Positions 9,426-18,593 of a stretch of DNA of 64,000 nt are shown here, one piece after another. The translations under genes and the position numbers were made by a program. The DNA comes from Dokdonella sp. (GTDB lineage Bacteria > Pseudomonadota > Gammaproteobacteria > Xanthomonadales > Rhodanobacteraceae). Positions within the stretch are counted from its first letter, which is position 1; every line of letters begins with the position of its first letter. The stretch is taken from assembly GCA_019634795.1 (NCBI GenBank), contig JAHCAR010000004.1, forward strand, positions 184,617-248,616. The letters run 5' to 3'. The notes below the pieces were generated by a model, which worked only from the letters and a program-made list of their open reading frames with translations, was not told the origin of the DNA and did not search any database.

Positions 9426-9881
9426 ATGAAACGCACGCTTGCCCGCTCCCTGTGCCTTCTTGCCCTGTGCGCGCTTTGCGCCTGCTCGCACATGAGCTCA
9501 TTCGAGTCGCCGCAGGCCGGCACGCGCCTGCTGGTCAAGAACGACGCCATGACCCTGCCGGCGACCCGCGATCTGCGCGGCACGAGCTTCGGCAATTACG
9601 AGTTCGAGGCACGCGAGGGCGACGGCGACGCGTTCTACGGAATCCTTCCGCTCAAGTTCAAGGGTGGCCATCTGGCCGCCGACATCATCCTGTTCGCCCC
9701 GGCCGCGTTCTTCAACCTGCGCTCGGTGTTTCCGTTCTACCAGGTCGACGTGGCGGCAGGCGTCATCCGCTACAAGGAAAAGCGCTCCGATCCATGGACC
9801 GAATACCGGCCCAAGCCCGAAGAGGCCCAGCGCGCCCGCGAGTTCTACTCGGATTCGGAGCATTCGGCATCGCCAGACTGA
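9426..9881 (+). CDS. Putative lipoprotein of unknown function
   Basis: A 151-aa protein with a type II signal peptide: MKRTLARSLCLLALCALCAC, lipobox LCAC/CACS with Cys about residue 19-20. An upstream ATG at 9390 is in frame but would bury the signal. The mature part has no family I recognise; it includes a short hydrophobic stretch (ADIILFAPAAFFNL) and ends in a charged tail (KEKRSDPWTEYRPKPEEAQR). The last third of the gene (9765-9848) is repeated almost exactly at 19106-19189 next to priA, so a second copy once existed or was brought in. Confidence 0.75.
   Translation: MKRTLARSLCLLALCALCACSHMSSFESPQAGTRLLVKNDAMTLPATRDLRGTSFGNYEFEAREGDGDAFYGILPLKFKGGHLAADIILFAPAAFFNLRSVFPFYQVDVAAGVIRYKEKRSDPWTEYRPKPEEAQRAREFYSDSEHSASPD
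9765..9848 (+). repeat. 84-bp repeat, copy 1 (lipoprotein 3' end)
   Basis: Direct repeat of 19106-19189, 84 bp with two mismatches by eye. It codes for the charged tail of the lipoprotein. The match starts and stops abruptly inside coding sequence. Confidence 0.9.
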
Positions 9882-9943
9882 GCGGAGCGCTCGCGCCGCG
9901 CCTCCAACCACAGCCCTCCGCCAGAATCGACCCGGTGCCAAGC

Positions 9944-10579
9944 CTACCAACAGCCGAGATAGTAGACGCCGTCGTAGTGCTCAGTGCACACGTCCGCTCG
10001 CATTCCGTCGAGGATCGCCATGTTCGTCTCATGCATGGCGCGGCTGGCCGCGCTGGCGGCGGCCCAGTCCACCGCATCCGGGGCGCCCGCTCCGGAGAGA
10101 ACGCGCTGTGCGTGCCGGATCAATACCCTGGCAATCGCATCCGCATGCGGCCAGCGATAGACCTCGTCCGGCAGGACGCGCACGCGTTTTACCTGACCGT
10201 CTGCGGAAAACACGTACTGGCCAGAGACGTTGAGGCCGTAGCGAAATACGACGTGACCATCTGCGGCCAGGTCGCCGAAATACGCGACAACCCCTTCCGG
10301 ATGGAAGTAGCTGACGCGGCCATCGCGATCCAGGTAGTACAGCGTGCCTTCGGACCCGTCGAACGGACCACTGACGCCCGCCGTCGGATCCACCGCCGGC
10401 AAGCCAGCCGCGCGAGCCCGGGCAACCGTGTTCGCGCGAGGTATCAGTTGCGTGCCGCTCGACCCCGACCTGGACTCGGGCACAGCCGACGCGCCATCGC
10501 GGCCCGCTGCGTCTGCCACGGCGAACACCAGCATCGTTGAGAGAAGGATCTTGGCGCCGATCTTCCCGCTCTCGTTCAT
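9944..10579 (-). CDS. Secreted protein of unknown function (module 2)
   Basis: A 211-aa protein with an N-terminal signal peptide (MNESGKIGAKILLSTMLVFA, cleavage near ADAAG). I do not recognise a family. The mature part has a low-complexity linker and then a segment with two strand-loop repeats reading YYLDRDGRVSYFHPEG and FSADGQVKRVRVLPDE, resembling short beta-propeller or YD-like strands, and a C-terminal part with two Cys (DVCTEHYDGVYYLGCW). It starts inside the end of the 1082-aa secreted protein gene (4-nt overlap) and so shares its transcript and probable sigma-54-like promoter. Confidence 0.7.
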   Translation of the reverse strand: MNESGKIGAKILLSTMLVFAVADAAGRDGASAVPESRSGSSGTQLIPRANTVARARAAGLPAVDPTAGVSGPFDGSEGTLYYLDRDGRVSYFHPEGVVAYFGDLAADGHVVFRYGLNVSGQYVFSADGQVKRVRVLPDEVYRWPHADAIARVLIRHAQRVLSGAGAPDAVDWAAASAASRAMHETNMAILDGMRADVCTEHYDGVYYLGCW

Positions 10580-13500
10580 CGAGACTTCTCCTGCCCGTTC
10601 GACGACGAGTCGAAGCCGTTGCGGAAAATGATGTCGTTGGGATCCGGGGGCGGCGTGAGTGGGAAGGAAATCGGTGCCCCGTTGTCTTCGTCGAAGGCCG
10701 TCGCGTCGCGGTAGGCCTGAACGATGACGTCACCGGGCGCACCGCTGCCCGTCCATGTTGCGGTGAGAAGGGCCGTATACGGCGTGCGAAGCGGCAACAT
10801 GCCGTTGCCATGCGTGAGCGTGATCCGGTTGTCGGCGCTGCTCGTGAAGGCGGCATCACACGGCAGGTTTCCGCGGCGGCAGCCTACCTGGCTGATCTGC
10901 ATGCCGACCGGCAACGTGATGTCGGCCGTGAATCCGTTCGACTGGCTCGGTCCGAGATTGCTGATGTCGACCTCGAGTGAGAGCTCGTTGCCCTGCCAGC
11001 GTTGCCTTTGCGCGGTTGCCCGGATGTGGGTGATGCGCAGGACGGGCATCTGCAACTGCACGCTGTCGTTGTCCGGATTATTGTCGCGTGTTCCGCCGAT
11101 GGCGGCGGGGACGCTGCTGCGTCCGTTGACGACCAGGGTCCCGTCGCCAGCGAGCTCGGTCAGGGTTCCGGTCGCGAAGAAGGTCGCCGTTCCGCCGACG
11201 GGAAGGCTCAGGCCCGCGTCGATCTCGCTGCCGAGGCACGCGCCGAAGCAACCGATCGCGGGCGTGCAACTTCCGCCTGCCGTCGTGCTGCATCCCCACG
11301 CCGGGTTTTCGATCGCATCGGTCAGTCCGGTCGGGAGGCTGGCCCGGAATCGTCCGTTGCCGGTCGCCGACGGCCCATTGTTGGTCACCGTCCACGTGAT
11401 GTTCACGCCGTCTCCGCCGACGGCCTCGCCGGTGCCGCCGACCAGCGGGTTGGTCGATTGACCGCTGACTGCGACCGAAAGATCAGATACTCCCGGCACG
11501 GTCGCACTGCAGTCGAGGTCGAGCGACCAGTCGAGCAAATGACCGCTGTCACCGCTGGCCAGATCTTCGATCTTCAGCGTCCACAGCCCGCTGGAATCGA
11601 TGCCATCGTTTCCGGTCGTGCGCCGGCCGAGCAACGCGGACAACGGATGGGCCGGAATGATGTCGCCGGACAATGCCGGCAGATCGACCGGCACGCGGCA
11701 GCTGGTCTGCGCGTCGATCGCGGCACCATCATCGAAGCTGGCAACGATGTCCCGCCCGGTACAACTGCCGATGCCTGCACCTGCGGACGCTGCGGGCCGG
11801 TCGAGCAGGGTCACGATGCCCTCGCTTCCCCCGACGAACACCTGGCCATTCGGATCGGTCAACGTGATACGCAGGTCTCCGATGTAGGTATGCTCGATGT
11901 CGACGCCGACACGGATGGCATCCACGTAATTGCAGCTGCCCGCATTGACGAAGTTGATGCTGCTGCTGACCGAGCCCTGGTCCGGAATCGGCGCCGTGCA
12001 ATGGCTGTTGAGGCCGCCTTCGCTGCAGCGCGCGCCAGGCAACGCCGGCCGGTTGGCACTGACGACGAAGTCGGCACGCTTGCGTGCGCCGAGCGAGTCC
12101 CAACTGTTGTGTGCGCGAATGCCGCCGACGAACAGCGAAGCGGTGGCATCGGCACCGGTGCTCGTCGGTGCCGCGACACGCAGTTGCAGCCAATCTCCGT
12201 TCTTGACCCAGCGCGGGCGATCGGACCACGGTTCAAAGCCAACCCGCATCTGCCCACCGAGCACGTAAGCCGGCACGCTCAGCCCGGCATCCAGGCCGCT
12301 GATCTGGCGAAACTCCGACTCGGCAAGGGCATTGGGTCGCGCGCTCGCCGCAGGAAAGCTCAAGGCGTCGGGGTCGGTGTCCCAGGGAGACGTGCCGAAG
12401 GTATCGCCGACGAACTGGGTCAGCATCGGGTAGGTGGCGTGATGGCTCGGGGCACCCGATGGGGGCGAATCGATGTAGCTTCCGAGCACGACGATCCGAC
12501 CGTTTCGCTGCACCATCACGTCCTCGGCCTCGAAGACGGAAGGCTCGATGCAGTCGGGACTCGGCGTCAGCGAGACCGGTTCCCAGTCAAACTGTCCGTC
12601 GCCGTCGAATCCGGTATCCGCCTGCAAGGTGCCGGCCGTCGTGCGCACAAGGTGCAGGCGACGCTGGGCGTGCGGGCTGCCGAGGCTCGCGCTGCAGGCT
12701 CCGCCGTATTCGCGTTGGACGCTGAGAACCAGACTCTTGCCATCCGGCGCGAGGGTTGATGCGCCCACGCCGAGGTCGAACAAGGGGCCGCGGGCTGGCA
12801 GGAACGTCGTCTCAAGACCGGTGCTGCCGTCCACGTTGCGGTTCCACGCCGTCACTCCGAAGCGACCGTTCTGGTCGGTCGTCCGTGTGAGTCCGAGGCG
12901 TATCCTGCCGGTCGGATCGATATCGATCTGGTCGGCTGCACGCGGAAAGCCGTCAACGTCATTCTGATCGATGCTGTGCGGAATCAGCTTCGGCGCACCG
13001 AAGGTCTGATCAAACTGCCCTTCCGGCGTCAGGGCCACCAGCCACAGCACACTCGGATGAAGGTTCTCGGTACCGGCATCACCGAGATAGGCGCCGACCA
13101 TCACGACGATGCCGAGCCCCGGCTGCTCGGCGACGGCCGTGGCCCGGGTCGGCTCGTATTCAACCGGACCCCATGCGTCGAGCAGCACTTCGTTCAGCGA
13201 CTGGCCATCCGCATCGAGAAACTTCGCGACCGGCTTGCTGAGGTAGCCTCCATCGAGAGTCGAGCCGACCATTACGGTCCGACCATCCCCGAGCAGCTCG
13301 AGGGCATAGCAGTGGCTCGGTCCGTAGCTCTGGATGCCCGAGCCACTGCCCCAGTTCGGATCGAGCACCCCGTCCGCGTCCACCCGAGCCGCGACACCCT
13401 GCGGTCCGGCATCGGTATAGCGATCACCGCAGATCAGGGCGCTACCATCGGGAAGCGCGACCAGGTCATTGATCGCCATGCGCAGGTCACCGAGTGTGGA

Positions 13501-13824
13501 CGCACCGGTTCCCTGCCCGCCGTAGCTCGCAACCGGTTGCCCGGTGACGGCCGAGACGCGACCGATCAGGGCTCTTGGATGCTTGATGGGAGACCACTCC
13601 GGCTCGTTCCAGTCGGTACCGGCTACGAGCAGCGTAGCGCCGGGGGAAGGCGCGACCTGACGCAAGACCCGCGCATACTCCGCATCGCCTTGCGCGGGAA
13701 AAATCGGTGCCAGTTCGCCATCGCTATCAAATGCGACGTCGAACTGGGTGGATTGGGCATGGACGCCGAGAACGGCGCTCATCATTGACAACGACAGCAA
13801 GAAGCGCGGAAGTGAGCGAATCAT
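10576..13824 (-). CDS. Large secreted multidomain protein with FRNGFD tail (module 2)
   Basis: A 1082-aa secreted protein. The start used is the ATG at 13824 (MIRSLPRFLLSLSMMSAVLG, a signal peptide ending at HAQ). ATGs at 13875 and 13851 lie at or upstream of the predicted transcription start. Parts in order: delta-60-type repeats (units such as DADGVLDPNWGSG and TPEGQFDQTFG) over about the first 480 residues, a linker, a proprotein-convertase P-type beta-sandwich (about 640-790, DLRITLTDPNGQ and SGLWTLKIED), two DUF11-like repeats, and the tail IIFRNGFDSSSNGQEKSR. It is probably exported to the surface or medium. It is divergent from an FHA-domain activator that is its likely regulator. Confidence 0.85.
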   Translation of the reverse strand: MIRSLPRFLLSLSMMSAVLGVHAQSTQFDVAFDSDGELAPIFPAQGDAEYARVLRQVAPSPGATLLVAGTDWNEPEWSPIKHPRALIGRVSAVTGQPVASYGGQGTGASTLGDLRMAINDLVALPDGSALICGDRYTDAGPQGVAARVDADGVLDPNWGSGSGIQSYGPSHCYALELLGDGRTVMVGSTLDGGYLSKPVAKFLDADGQSLNEVLLDAWGPVEYEPTRATAVAEQPGLGIVVMVGAYLGDAGTENLHPSVLWLVALTPEGQFDQTFGAPKLIPHSIDQNDVDGFPRAADQIDIDPTGRIRLGLTRTTDQNGRFGVTAWNRNVDGSTGLETTFLPARGPLFDLGVGASTLAPDGKSLVLSVQREYGGACSASLGSPHAQRRLHLVRTTAGTLQADTGFDGDGQFDWEPVSLTPSPDCIEPSVFEAEDVMVQRNGRIVVLGSYIDSPPSGAPSHHATYPMLTQFVGDTFGTSPWDTDPDALSFPAASARPNALAESEFRQISGLDAGLSVPAYVLGGQMRVGFEPWSDRPRWVKNGDWLQLRVAAPTSTGADATASLFVGGIRAHNSWDSLGARKRADFVVSANRPALPGARCSEGGLNSHCTAPIPDQGSVSSSINFVNAGSCNYVDAIRVGVDIEHTYIGDLRITLTDPNGQVFVGGSEGIVTLLDRPAASAGAGIGSCTGRDIVASFDDGAAIDAQTSCRVPVDLPALSGDIIPAHPLSALLGRRTTGNDGIDSSGLWTLKIEDLASGDSGHLLDWSLDLDCSATVPGVSDLSVAVSGQSTNPLVGGTGEAVGGDGVNITWTVTNNGPSATGNGRFRASLPTGLTDAIENPAWGCSTTAGGSCTPAIGCFGACLGSEIDAGLSLPVGGTATFFATGTLTELAGDGTLVVNGRSSVPAAIGGTRDNNPDNDSVQLQMPVLRITHIRATAQRQRWQGNELSLEVDISNLGPSQSNGFTADITLPVGMQISQVGCRRGNLPCDAAFTSSADNRITLTHGNGMLPLRTPYTALLTATWTGSGAPGDVIVQAYRDATAFDEDNGAPISFPLTPPPDPNDIIFRNGFDSSSNGQEKSR

Positions 13825-13857
13825 GGGGAGCATCGACGTATTGAGGTACATGGTGTA

Positions 13858-13875
13858 TTCCAAGACCCGTGCCAA
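13858..13875 (-). promoter_or_regulatory. Sigma-54 (-24/-12) type promoter for the module 2 secreted operon
   Basis: Read on the minus strand: TTGGCACG, four bases, TTGGAA. This matches the sigma-54 consensus TTGGCACG-N4-TTGC at every position but the last (G for C in the -12 GC). The predicted transcription start is near 13848, 24 nt before the ATG at 13824. The adjacent divergent gene codes for a sigma-54-type activator, and two palindromes lie at the usual upstream distance. Confidence 0.78.
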
Positions 13876-13914
13876 GACGAAACCCGTTTATTATCAGTGT
13901 GCTATGTTCAATCG

Positions 13915-13930
13915 GTTCGCAAATGCGAAC
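13915..13930. promoter_or_regulatory. Palindromic activator site, proximal copy
   Basis: GTTCGCAAATGCGAAC, a 16-bp near-perfect palindrome (6-bp arms GTTCGC/GCGAAC). Its centre is about 75 bp upstream of the predicted sigma-54 start and it is repeated 44 bp further on, as expected for tandem enhancer sites of an enhancer-binding protein. Confidence 0.75.
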
Positions 13931-13958
13931 GCGGCATCATCCAGTCTGGGTCATTCGG

Positions 13959-13974
13959 GTTCGCAAACGCGAAC
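13959..13974. promoter_or_regulatory. Palindromic activator site, distal copy
   Basis: GTTCGCAAACGCGAAC, differing at one position from the copy at 13915. Centre-to-centre spacing is 44 bp, close to four helical turns, so dimers would bind the same DNA face. It lies 25 bp before the GTG start of the activator gene, so it could also mediate autoregulation. Confidence 0.75.
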
Positions 13975-13998
13975 CGAGACGCTAGGCTGGAGCCCCGA

Positions 13999-15741
13999 GT
14001 GAACTGGGTTGTAGGCATGGAGCGGATTCGCGTTCATCTGGAAGTCCTCGAGCCGGACGGCATCGAGTTGTCGCGACGGCAACTGGACGTGGGCCGCTAC
14101 CGGCTGGGACGAGGCGCGGAGTGCGAGATCCGCGTCCAGCTGAACGGCCTCTCGCGCGAGCACGTGCTGCTCGAAGTCCTGCCTTCGGGCGGTATCGTTG
14201 TCGAGGATCTCGGCTCCACCAATGGCACCCTCATTGACGGCCTCGCCGTTGCAAAGTCTGCAATCAGGCACGAAGCAGCGCTGAAGGCCGGCCCGCTGCT
14301 GCTGCGAATCTGCGAAGCCGACACCCGGCTCGATGGGCTGGCTTACCGTACGGGAGAGGAGATCCACGCCTCGCCCCTCCCGGCAATCGCCGACGAGCGA
14401 ACGCAATCGCAATCCCTCCGCGAACGGCTGCGCGAATCGTTGTGGGGACCGGCGGCATCGTGGGAGAGCGCCTTGGCCAGGCGTATTCCGGCCCTCTGCG
14501 ACGTGCTCGGCATCAATGCCTTGCAACTGGTCCGAGTCGGACACGCGGATTCCGCGATCGTCGTTGCATCTGCGGGGGCACCGGCTGACGCGCCAGAGAC
14601 GCTCGCCGAGGACGGGCGTTATGCGCTGCAGGCACCAGCAGGCACCTCGCAACGCCAGGTCGGCCTGCGCGAGCATGCGCTCGTCTGGCTTTCGTGGCTG
14701 CCGAATCCCGTGCCGACGCAGGCATCCGATCCTGCAAACCAGGTCGCACGACCAGCCCTGGCGGGTGTCGCGACGGCCGATCCGGTATTGCGACGACAGA
14801 TGGATGCGCTGGCACGCGTCGCGCGCAGTCGCGTTGCCGTCCTGCTGCTCGGCGAAACCGGAGTCGGCAAGGACGTGGTGGCGCGCTGGATCCACGCGTG
14901 CTCGCCGCGCGCCAGCGGTCCCTTCGTCGCGATCAACTGCGCGGCACTGCCCAGGGATCTGCTCGAAGCCGAACTGTTCGGCGTCGAAAAGGGCGCCGCG
15001 ACCGGTGTCAGCGAACGACCGGGGGTATTCGAACGCGCTGACGGAGGGACGCTCTTTCTCGACGAACTGGGCGACATGCCGCCCGAGACCCAGGTTCGCC
15101 TGCTGCGTGCTCTCGAAGACGGTCGCATCCATCGGCTCGGTGGACGCTCACTGATCGACGTCGACGTGCGTCTGGTCAGTGCCACCCATCGCGATCTCCA
15201 GGACGCCGTGGAAGTCGGCTCCTTCCGCCTCGACTTGTTCCATCGACTTGCCGGATTCGAGGCGCGGCTTCCGCCGTTGCGCGAACGTCGCATCGACATC
15301 TCGCCGCTCGCCATCCATTTCTTCCACGAAGCCTTGTCGGAAACGGGCGTGCGCAGTCCCGGCATGACCGCAGCGGCATTGTGCGACCTGCAGGCGGCAG
15401 ACTGGCCTGGAAACGTGCGCGAACTGCGTCAGGTCATGCACGGCGCGACGGCGCTGCTGAGCAATGGTGATGCCCTGGATCGACAGCACCTGCCTCGGCG
15501 CCTGCGCGGCGCCGGGAGCGCGAATCCGCCGGATGCCTGCGAGATCGGCCGATTCGAACCGACCCCGCTGGCCGAGGCGATCGCGCGGGCCGAACGTCGC
15601 ACCATCGAACAAGCCATCGAAGCGACCGGAGGTGACGCCGAGCGGGCCTGGTCCCTGCTCGGCATAGGCAAGACGACGTTCTATAAGAAGCTCAAGGAAC
15701 ATGGGATCGGACGGGCGGAAGGCGGGGCCAGCGGACAGTGA
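13999..15741 (+). CDS. FHA-domain sigma-54-type enhancer-binding protein (module 2)
   Basis: A 580-aa regulator from the GTG at 13999 (GGAG lies 7 nt upstream); an ATG at 14017 (MERIRVHLEV) is an alternative start. Domains: FHA (about 7-100) with the phospho-Thr-binding signatures GRGAECEI, LSREH and LGSTNGT; a linker with a short GAF-like portion; an AAA+ domain (about 255-490) with Walker A GETGVGKD, Walker B GGTLFLDELGDM and arginine-finger region; a C-terminal Fis-type HTH (AWSLLGIGKTTFYKKLKEHG). The sigma-54-contacting GAFTGA loop reads GAATGV (about 332-337), lacking the usual Phe. The FHA domain suggests control by a Ser/Thr kinase; the next gene, overlapping by 4 nt, encodes one. Confidence 0.9.
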   Translation: MNWVVGMERIRVHLEVLEPDGIELSRRQLDVGRYRLGRGAECEIRVQLNGLSREHVLLEVLPSGGIVVEDLGSTNGTLIDGLAVAKSAIRHEAALKAGPLLLRICEADTRLDGLAYRTGEEIHASPLPAIADERTQSQSLRERLRESLWGPAASWESALARRIPALCDVLGINALQLVRVGHADSAIVVASAGAPADAPETLAEDGRYALQAPAGTSQRQVGLREHALVWLSWLPNPVPTQASDPANQVARPALAGVATADPVLRRQMDALARVARSRVAVLLLGETGVGKDVVARWIHACSPRASGPFVAINCAALPRDLLEAELFGVEKGAATGVSERPGVFERADGGTLFLDELGDMPPETQVRLLRALEDGRIHRLGGRSLIDVDVRLVSATHRDLQDAVEVGSFRLDLFHRLAGFEARLPPLRERRIDISPLAIHFFHEALSETGVRSPGMTAAALCDLQAADWPGNVRELRQVMHGATALLSNGDALDRQHLPRRLRGAGSANPPDACEIGRFEPTPLAEAIARAERRTIEQAIEATGGDAERAWSLLGIGKTTFYKKLKEHGIGRAEGGASGQ

Positions 15742-18425
15742 ATCCGACGCCTCCGGACAATGAGCTCGCCACCGGGCTGGCGGACCTGACCGAAACGCTG
15801 ACGGCCTCCCTGACGACGCGTTCCGAAGATCTGGTCGGTCGCCGATTCGGACGCTTTCGCCTGCTTCGGGAACTCGGACAGGGCGGCATGGGACGGGTAT
15901 ATCTGGCGGAGCAGTCTGGTCCGGTCACGCGGTTGGTCGCGATCAAGCTGCTGACCGGTCGTCGCCTGGATTCCGAGGCGCGACACCGTTTCGATATCGA
16001 GCGCGCAATCCTCGCGCGAATGCGGCATCCCGCCATCGCTCGCCTGATCGAAGCGGGTACGACCTCGGACGGCATGCCGTTCTTCGCGATGGACTACATC
16101 GACGGTCCGCCGCTGGATCGCTACCTGCGTGACCGACATCCGGATATCGATACCCGCGTGTCGCTGCTGATTGAGGTTGCGCGCGCGGTCGCGCATGCGC
16201 ATCGCCAGGGCCTGGTGCATTGCGACCTGAAGCCTGGCAACGTCCTCGTCCAGTGCATCGACGAAACCTGGCAACCTCGGTTGATCGATTTCGGTATCGC
16301 CCGCAGCATCGATGCCGCCGACCAGGGCGAGCTGAGTGGCACGCCGGGCTACATGAGCCCGGAGCAGGCCACGCCCGGCGCCTGCGTCGACATGCGCACC
16401 GACGTCCACGCGTTGGGTGCGCTGCTTTTCGAAGCCACGAATGCCCAGCGTCTGCGCGACCCGCTCGAGATCAACGGGAAACCAGCCGAGGAAATCCGGC
16501 ATCGCATTCGCGAAGGCTGGCGTACGCGGTGGCCCGGCTGCCCACCCGAAGGCGTCGCAATGGGGCGGTTCCGTTGGCGCGAACTCGGTCGGATCGTCGA
16601 CATGGCCCTCGCCGACGATCCCGGATCGCGCTATCCGAGTGCCGATGCGTTTGCCGACGATTTGTCGCGGTGGCGGCACGGCGAAGCGCTGACCGCGATG
16701 CCGGCCCAGCGCGGCTATCGCATTCGATGCTGGCTGCGGCGCCACCGTGCAGTGGCTGCGCTGTCGATGGTCTTGCTGCTGGCGGTCGTCACTGGATGGT
16801 GGTCCACACTCACGGCTCTGCAGCGCATGCGCGAACAGCGCGACGAGGTTGTGCGCCGCGAGCGCGCCCTCGCACAGACCGTGCACTATCAACGCGAATT
16901 GCTCGAAGGCATCGATTTGCGTCGATTTGCATCGCAGCTGGTCGTGGGACTGGTCGAGAAGCAGGCCCGATCGGACGTGGAAACGGGTCGGAACGATGCG
17001 ACGTTGCTCGGCAGGCAATTGCAGGCGCTGGCGCCGGTGGACGTGGCGCGCTCGCTACTTGGTTCGCAATGGCTGGACCCGGCCGCCTCGCTCCTTGATG
17101 GCGGCGACGCCGACCCCAAGGTGCTAGCCGACATGCACCTGCTGCTGGCGCGAATCAATCGCCGCCTGAGTCGCCTGGAGGAAGCCACGATCGAGATCGG
17201 GCGTGCCCGCGAGGCCTATGGCCAGGTCGCCGATGCGGAAAGCATGATGGCCGCGGATCTCGAGGCGGCCCGCATCGTCCAATCGCAGGGCAACGCCAGC
17301 GATGCACTGGCACGACTGGAATCGGTGCTGACCGACATCCGTGCGCGCCTGCACGAGTTGTCGCCGTTGCGGCTGGAAGCCGAAGAAGCCTACGGCACCG
17401 CTCTGGTCAACCAAGGGCGATACGCCGATGCACTGGCCGTATTCGGCCCGATCATTTCTGCCGGAAGGGAGGCCGGTCGAAACGACGCGGCGTTTCGAGG
17501 GTTGGTGGCTCTGGAGGAGCGCACACGCCTCTATGCAGCCGGGCTGTGCGATACCGATCTGCTTGCACGCTTGCAGCAAACACGTGATGAATGGGAAGGC
17601 CTGGATGACCCGGGTGCGCGGGCGGGGAGTCACTACAATCTCGGTAGCTGCCTGTTCTGGAGAGGCGAATACCGGGCGGCGCTCGCCGAATTCGAGCGCT
17701 CCGTTTCACTGTTTCGACAGTTTGGCGGCGATTACCATCCCTTGCTCGCATCACTGCGTTCCATGCGCAACCTTTCGGCCTTGGGTGCAGGCGAACTCGG
17801 GGGACTCGAACCCGCCTTGTCGCTTGCGGTTGCCGATGCGATACGGTCGAGCGGAGCAGGCAGCGTGGCAGCGTTGACCGCTCGCCAGACGCTGGCGGAA
17901 CTCTGGTCGCGACAGGGCCGCGCCGAACAGGCGCTCGGGGCGTATCGACAACTGCTGCGGGATGGCGAACGCCTGGCGCAGGCCAATCCCTCGCTGCTCA
18001 ATTCCTGGCGCACCTTTTACGGTCAGGCCCTGCGGCGCGCAGGCCGAGTCGAGGAAGCGAGAACCGTTCTGGCTGCAGCCGAACGCGAATGCGCTCGCTT
18101 GCAGGGAAGCGACCAGGCCGATTGCCTGTCGCTGCAGATCGACCTGCTGAATCTGCCGCGGAATACGGGAACGAAGGCGCCGGATACGATTGCCGACCTG
18201 TGCGCTCGCGTCGATTCGATCGCGACGTCCGACGCACTGTTGCGCAGCCGCTGCACGGCCCTTTGGCTAAAGACCCTGGCATCCTCGGGAGCGCCGTCGA
18301 CGAAAGTCGATGCGTTGCGCAGCAAACGACTCGGCTGGCTCGACGTCTCGCGACTCAACCGCTACGGCGACGAGGACGCAGCGGAATTGAGTCCTTGGGT
18401 CGCGGCGCGCCACGTCGAGCGCTGA
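15738..18425 (+). CDS. Transmembrane Ser/Thr protein kinase with periplasmic helical repeats (module 2)
   Basis: An 895-aa kinase starting with GTG at 15738, overlapping the activator stop by 4 nt. The kinase domain (about 35-320) has the glycine loop LGQGGMGRVY, VAIKLL lysine, DFG (LIDFGIARS) and activation segment GTPGYMSPEQA. The catalytic loop reads HCDLKPGN in place of HRDLKPGN, so it is a non-RD kinase. A transmembrane helix follows (about 338-360, ALSMVLLLAVVTGWW), then a long TPR-like region to the C-terminus. Unlike the kinases of modules 1 and 3 it lacks the N-terminal helical segment. Its likely partner is the FHA-domain activator. Confidence 0.9.
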   Translation: MNPTPPDNELATGLADLTETLTASLTTRSEDLVGRRFGRFRLLRELGQGGMGRVYLAEQSGPVTRLVAIKLLTGRRLDSEARHRFDIERAILARMRHPAIARLIEAGTTSDGMPFFAMDYIDGPPLDRYLRDRHPDIDTRVSLLIEVARAVAHAHRQGLVHCDLKPGNVLVQCIDETWQPRLIDFGIARSIDAADQGELSGTPGYMSPEQATPGACVDMRTDVHALGALLFEATNAQRLRDPLEINGKPAEEIRHRIREGWRTRWPGCPPEGVAMGRFRWRELGRIVDMALADDPGSRYPSADAFADDLSRWRHGEALTAMPAQRGYRIRCWLRRHRAVAALSMVLLLAVVTGWWSTLTALQRMREQRDEVVRRERALAQTVHYQRELLEGIDLRRFASQLVVGLVEKQARSDVETGRNDATLLGRQLQALAPVDVARSLLGSQWLDPAASLLDGGDADPKVLADMHLLLARINRRLSRLEEATIEIGRAREAYGQVADAESMMAADLEAARIVQSQGNASDALARLESVLTDIRARLHELSPLRLEAEEAYGTALVNQGRYADALAVFGPIISAGREAGRNDAAFRGLVALEERTRLYAAGLCDTDLLARLQQTRDEWEGLDDPGARAGSHYNLGSCLFWRGEYRAALAEFERSVSLFRQFGGDYHPLLASLRSMRNLSALGAGELGGLEPALSLAVADAIRSSGAGSVAALTARQTLAELWSRQGRAEQALGAYRQLLRDGERLAQANPSLLNSWRTFYGQALRRAGRVEEARTVLAAAERECARLQGSDQADCLSLQIDLLNLPRNTGTKAPDTIADLCARVDSIATSDALLRSRCTALWLKTLASSGAPSTKVDALRSKRLGWLDVSRLNRYGDEDAAELSPWVAARHVER

Positions 18426-18593
18426 GCGGCGCGCCTGAACCAGTCCCGACATACCGGAAACGTGATTGCCGGCAGCCGCGCTCCGAGCCATACGATGAGG
18501 AATCCGAATACGGCCCGACGCCCGATCCGTTCAGCATGCGCGCCCTGATGCAATGTTGCCTTCATTCATGCTCTACCGGCCGAATCGTATCGC

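Noticed and set aside
11002-12759. A 585-codon plus-strand frame opposite the module 2 secreted protein
   Set aside because: Composition is typical of antisense of a GC-rich gene, with no domain or signal. The minus-strand protein has a signal peptide and recognisable domains.
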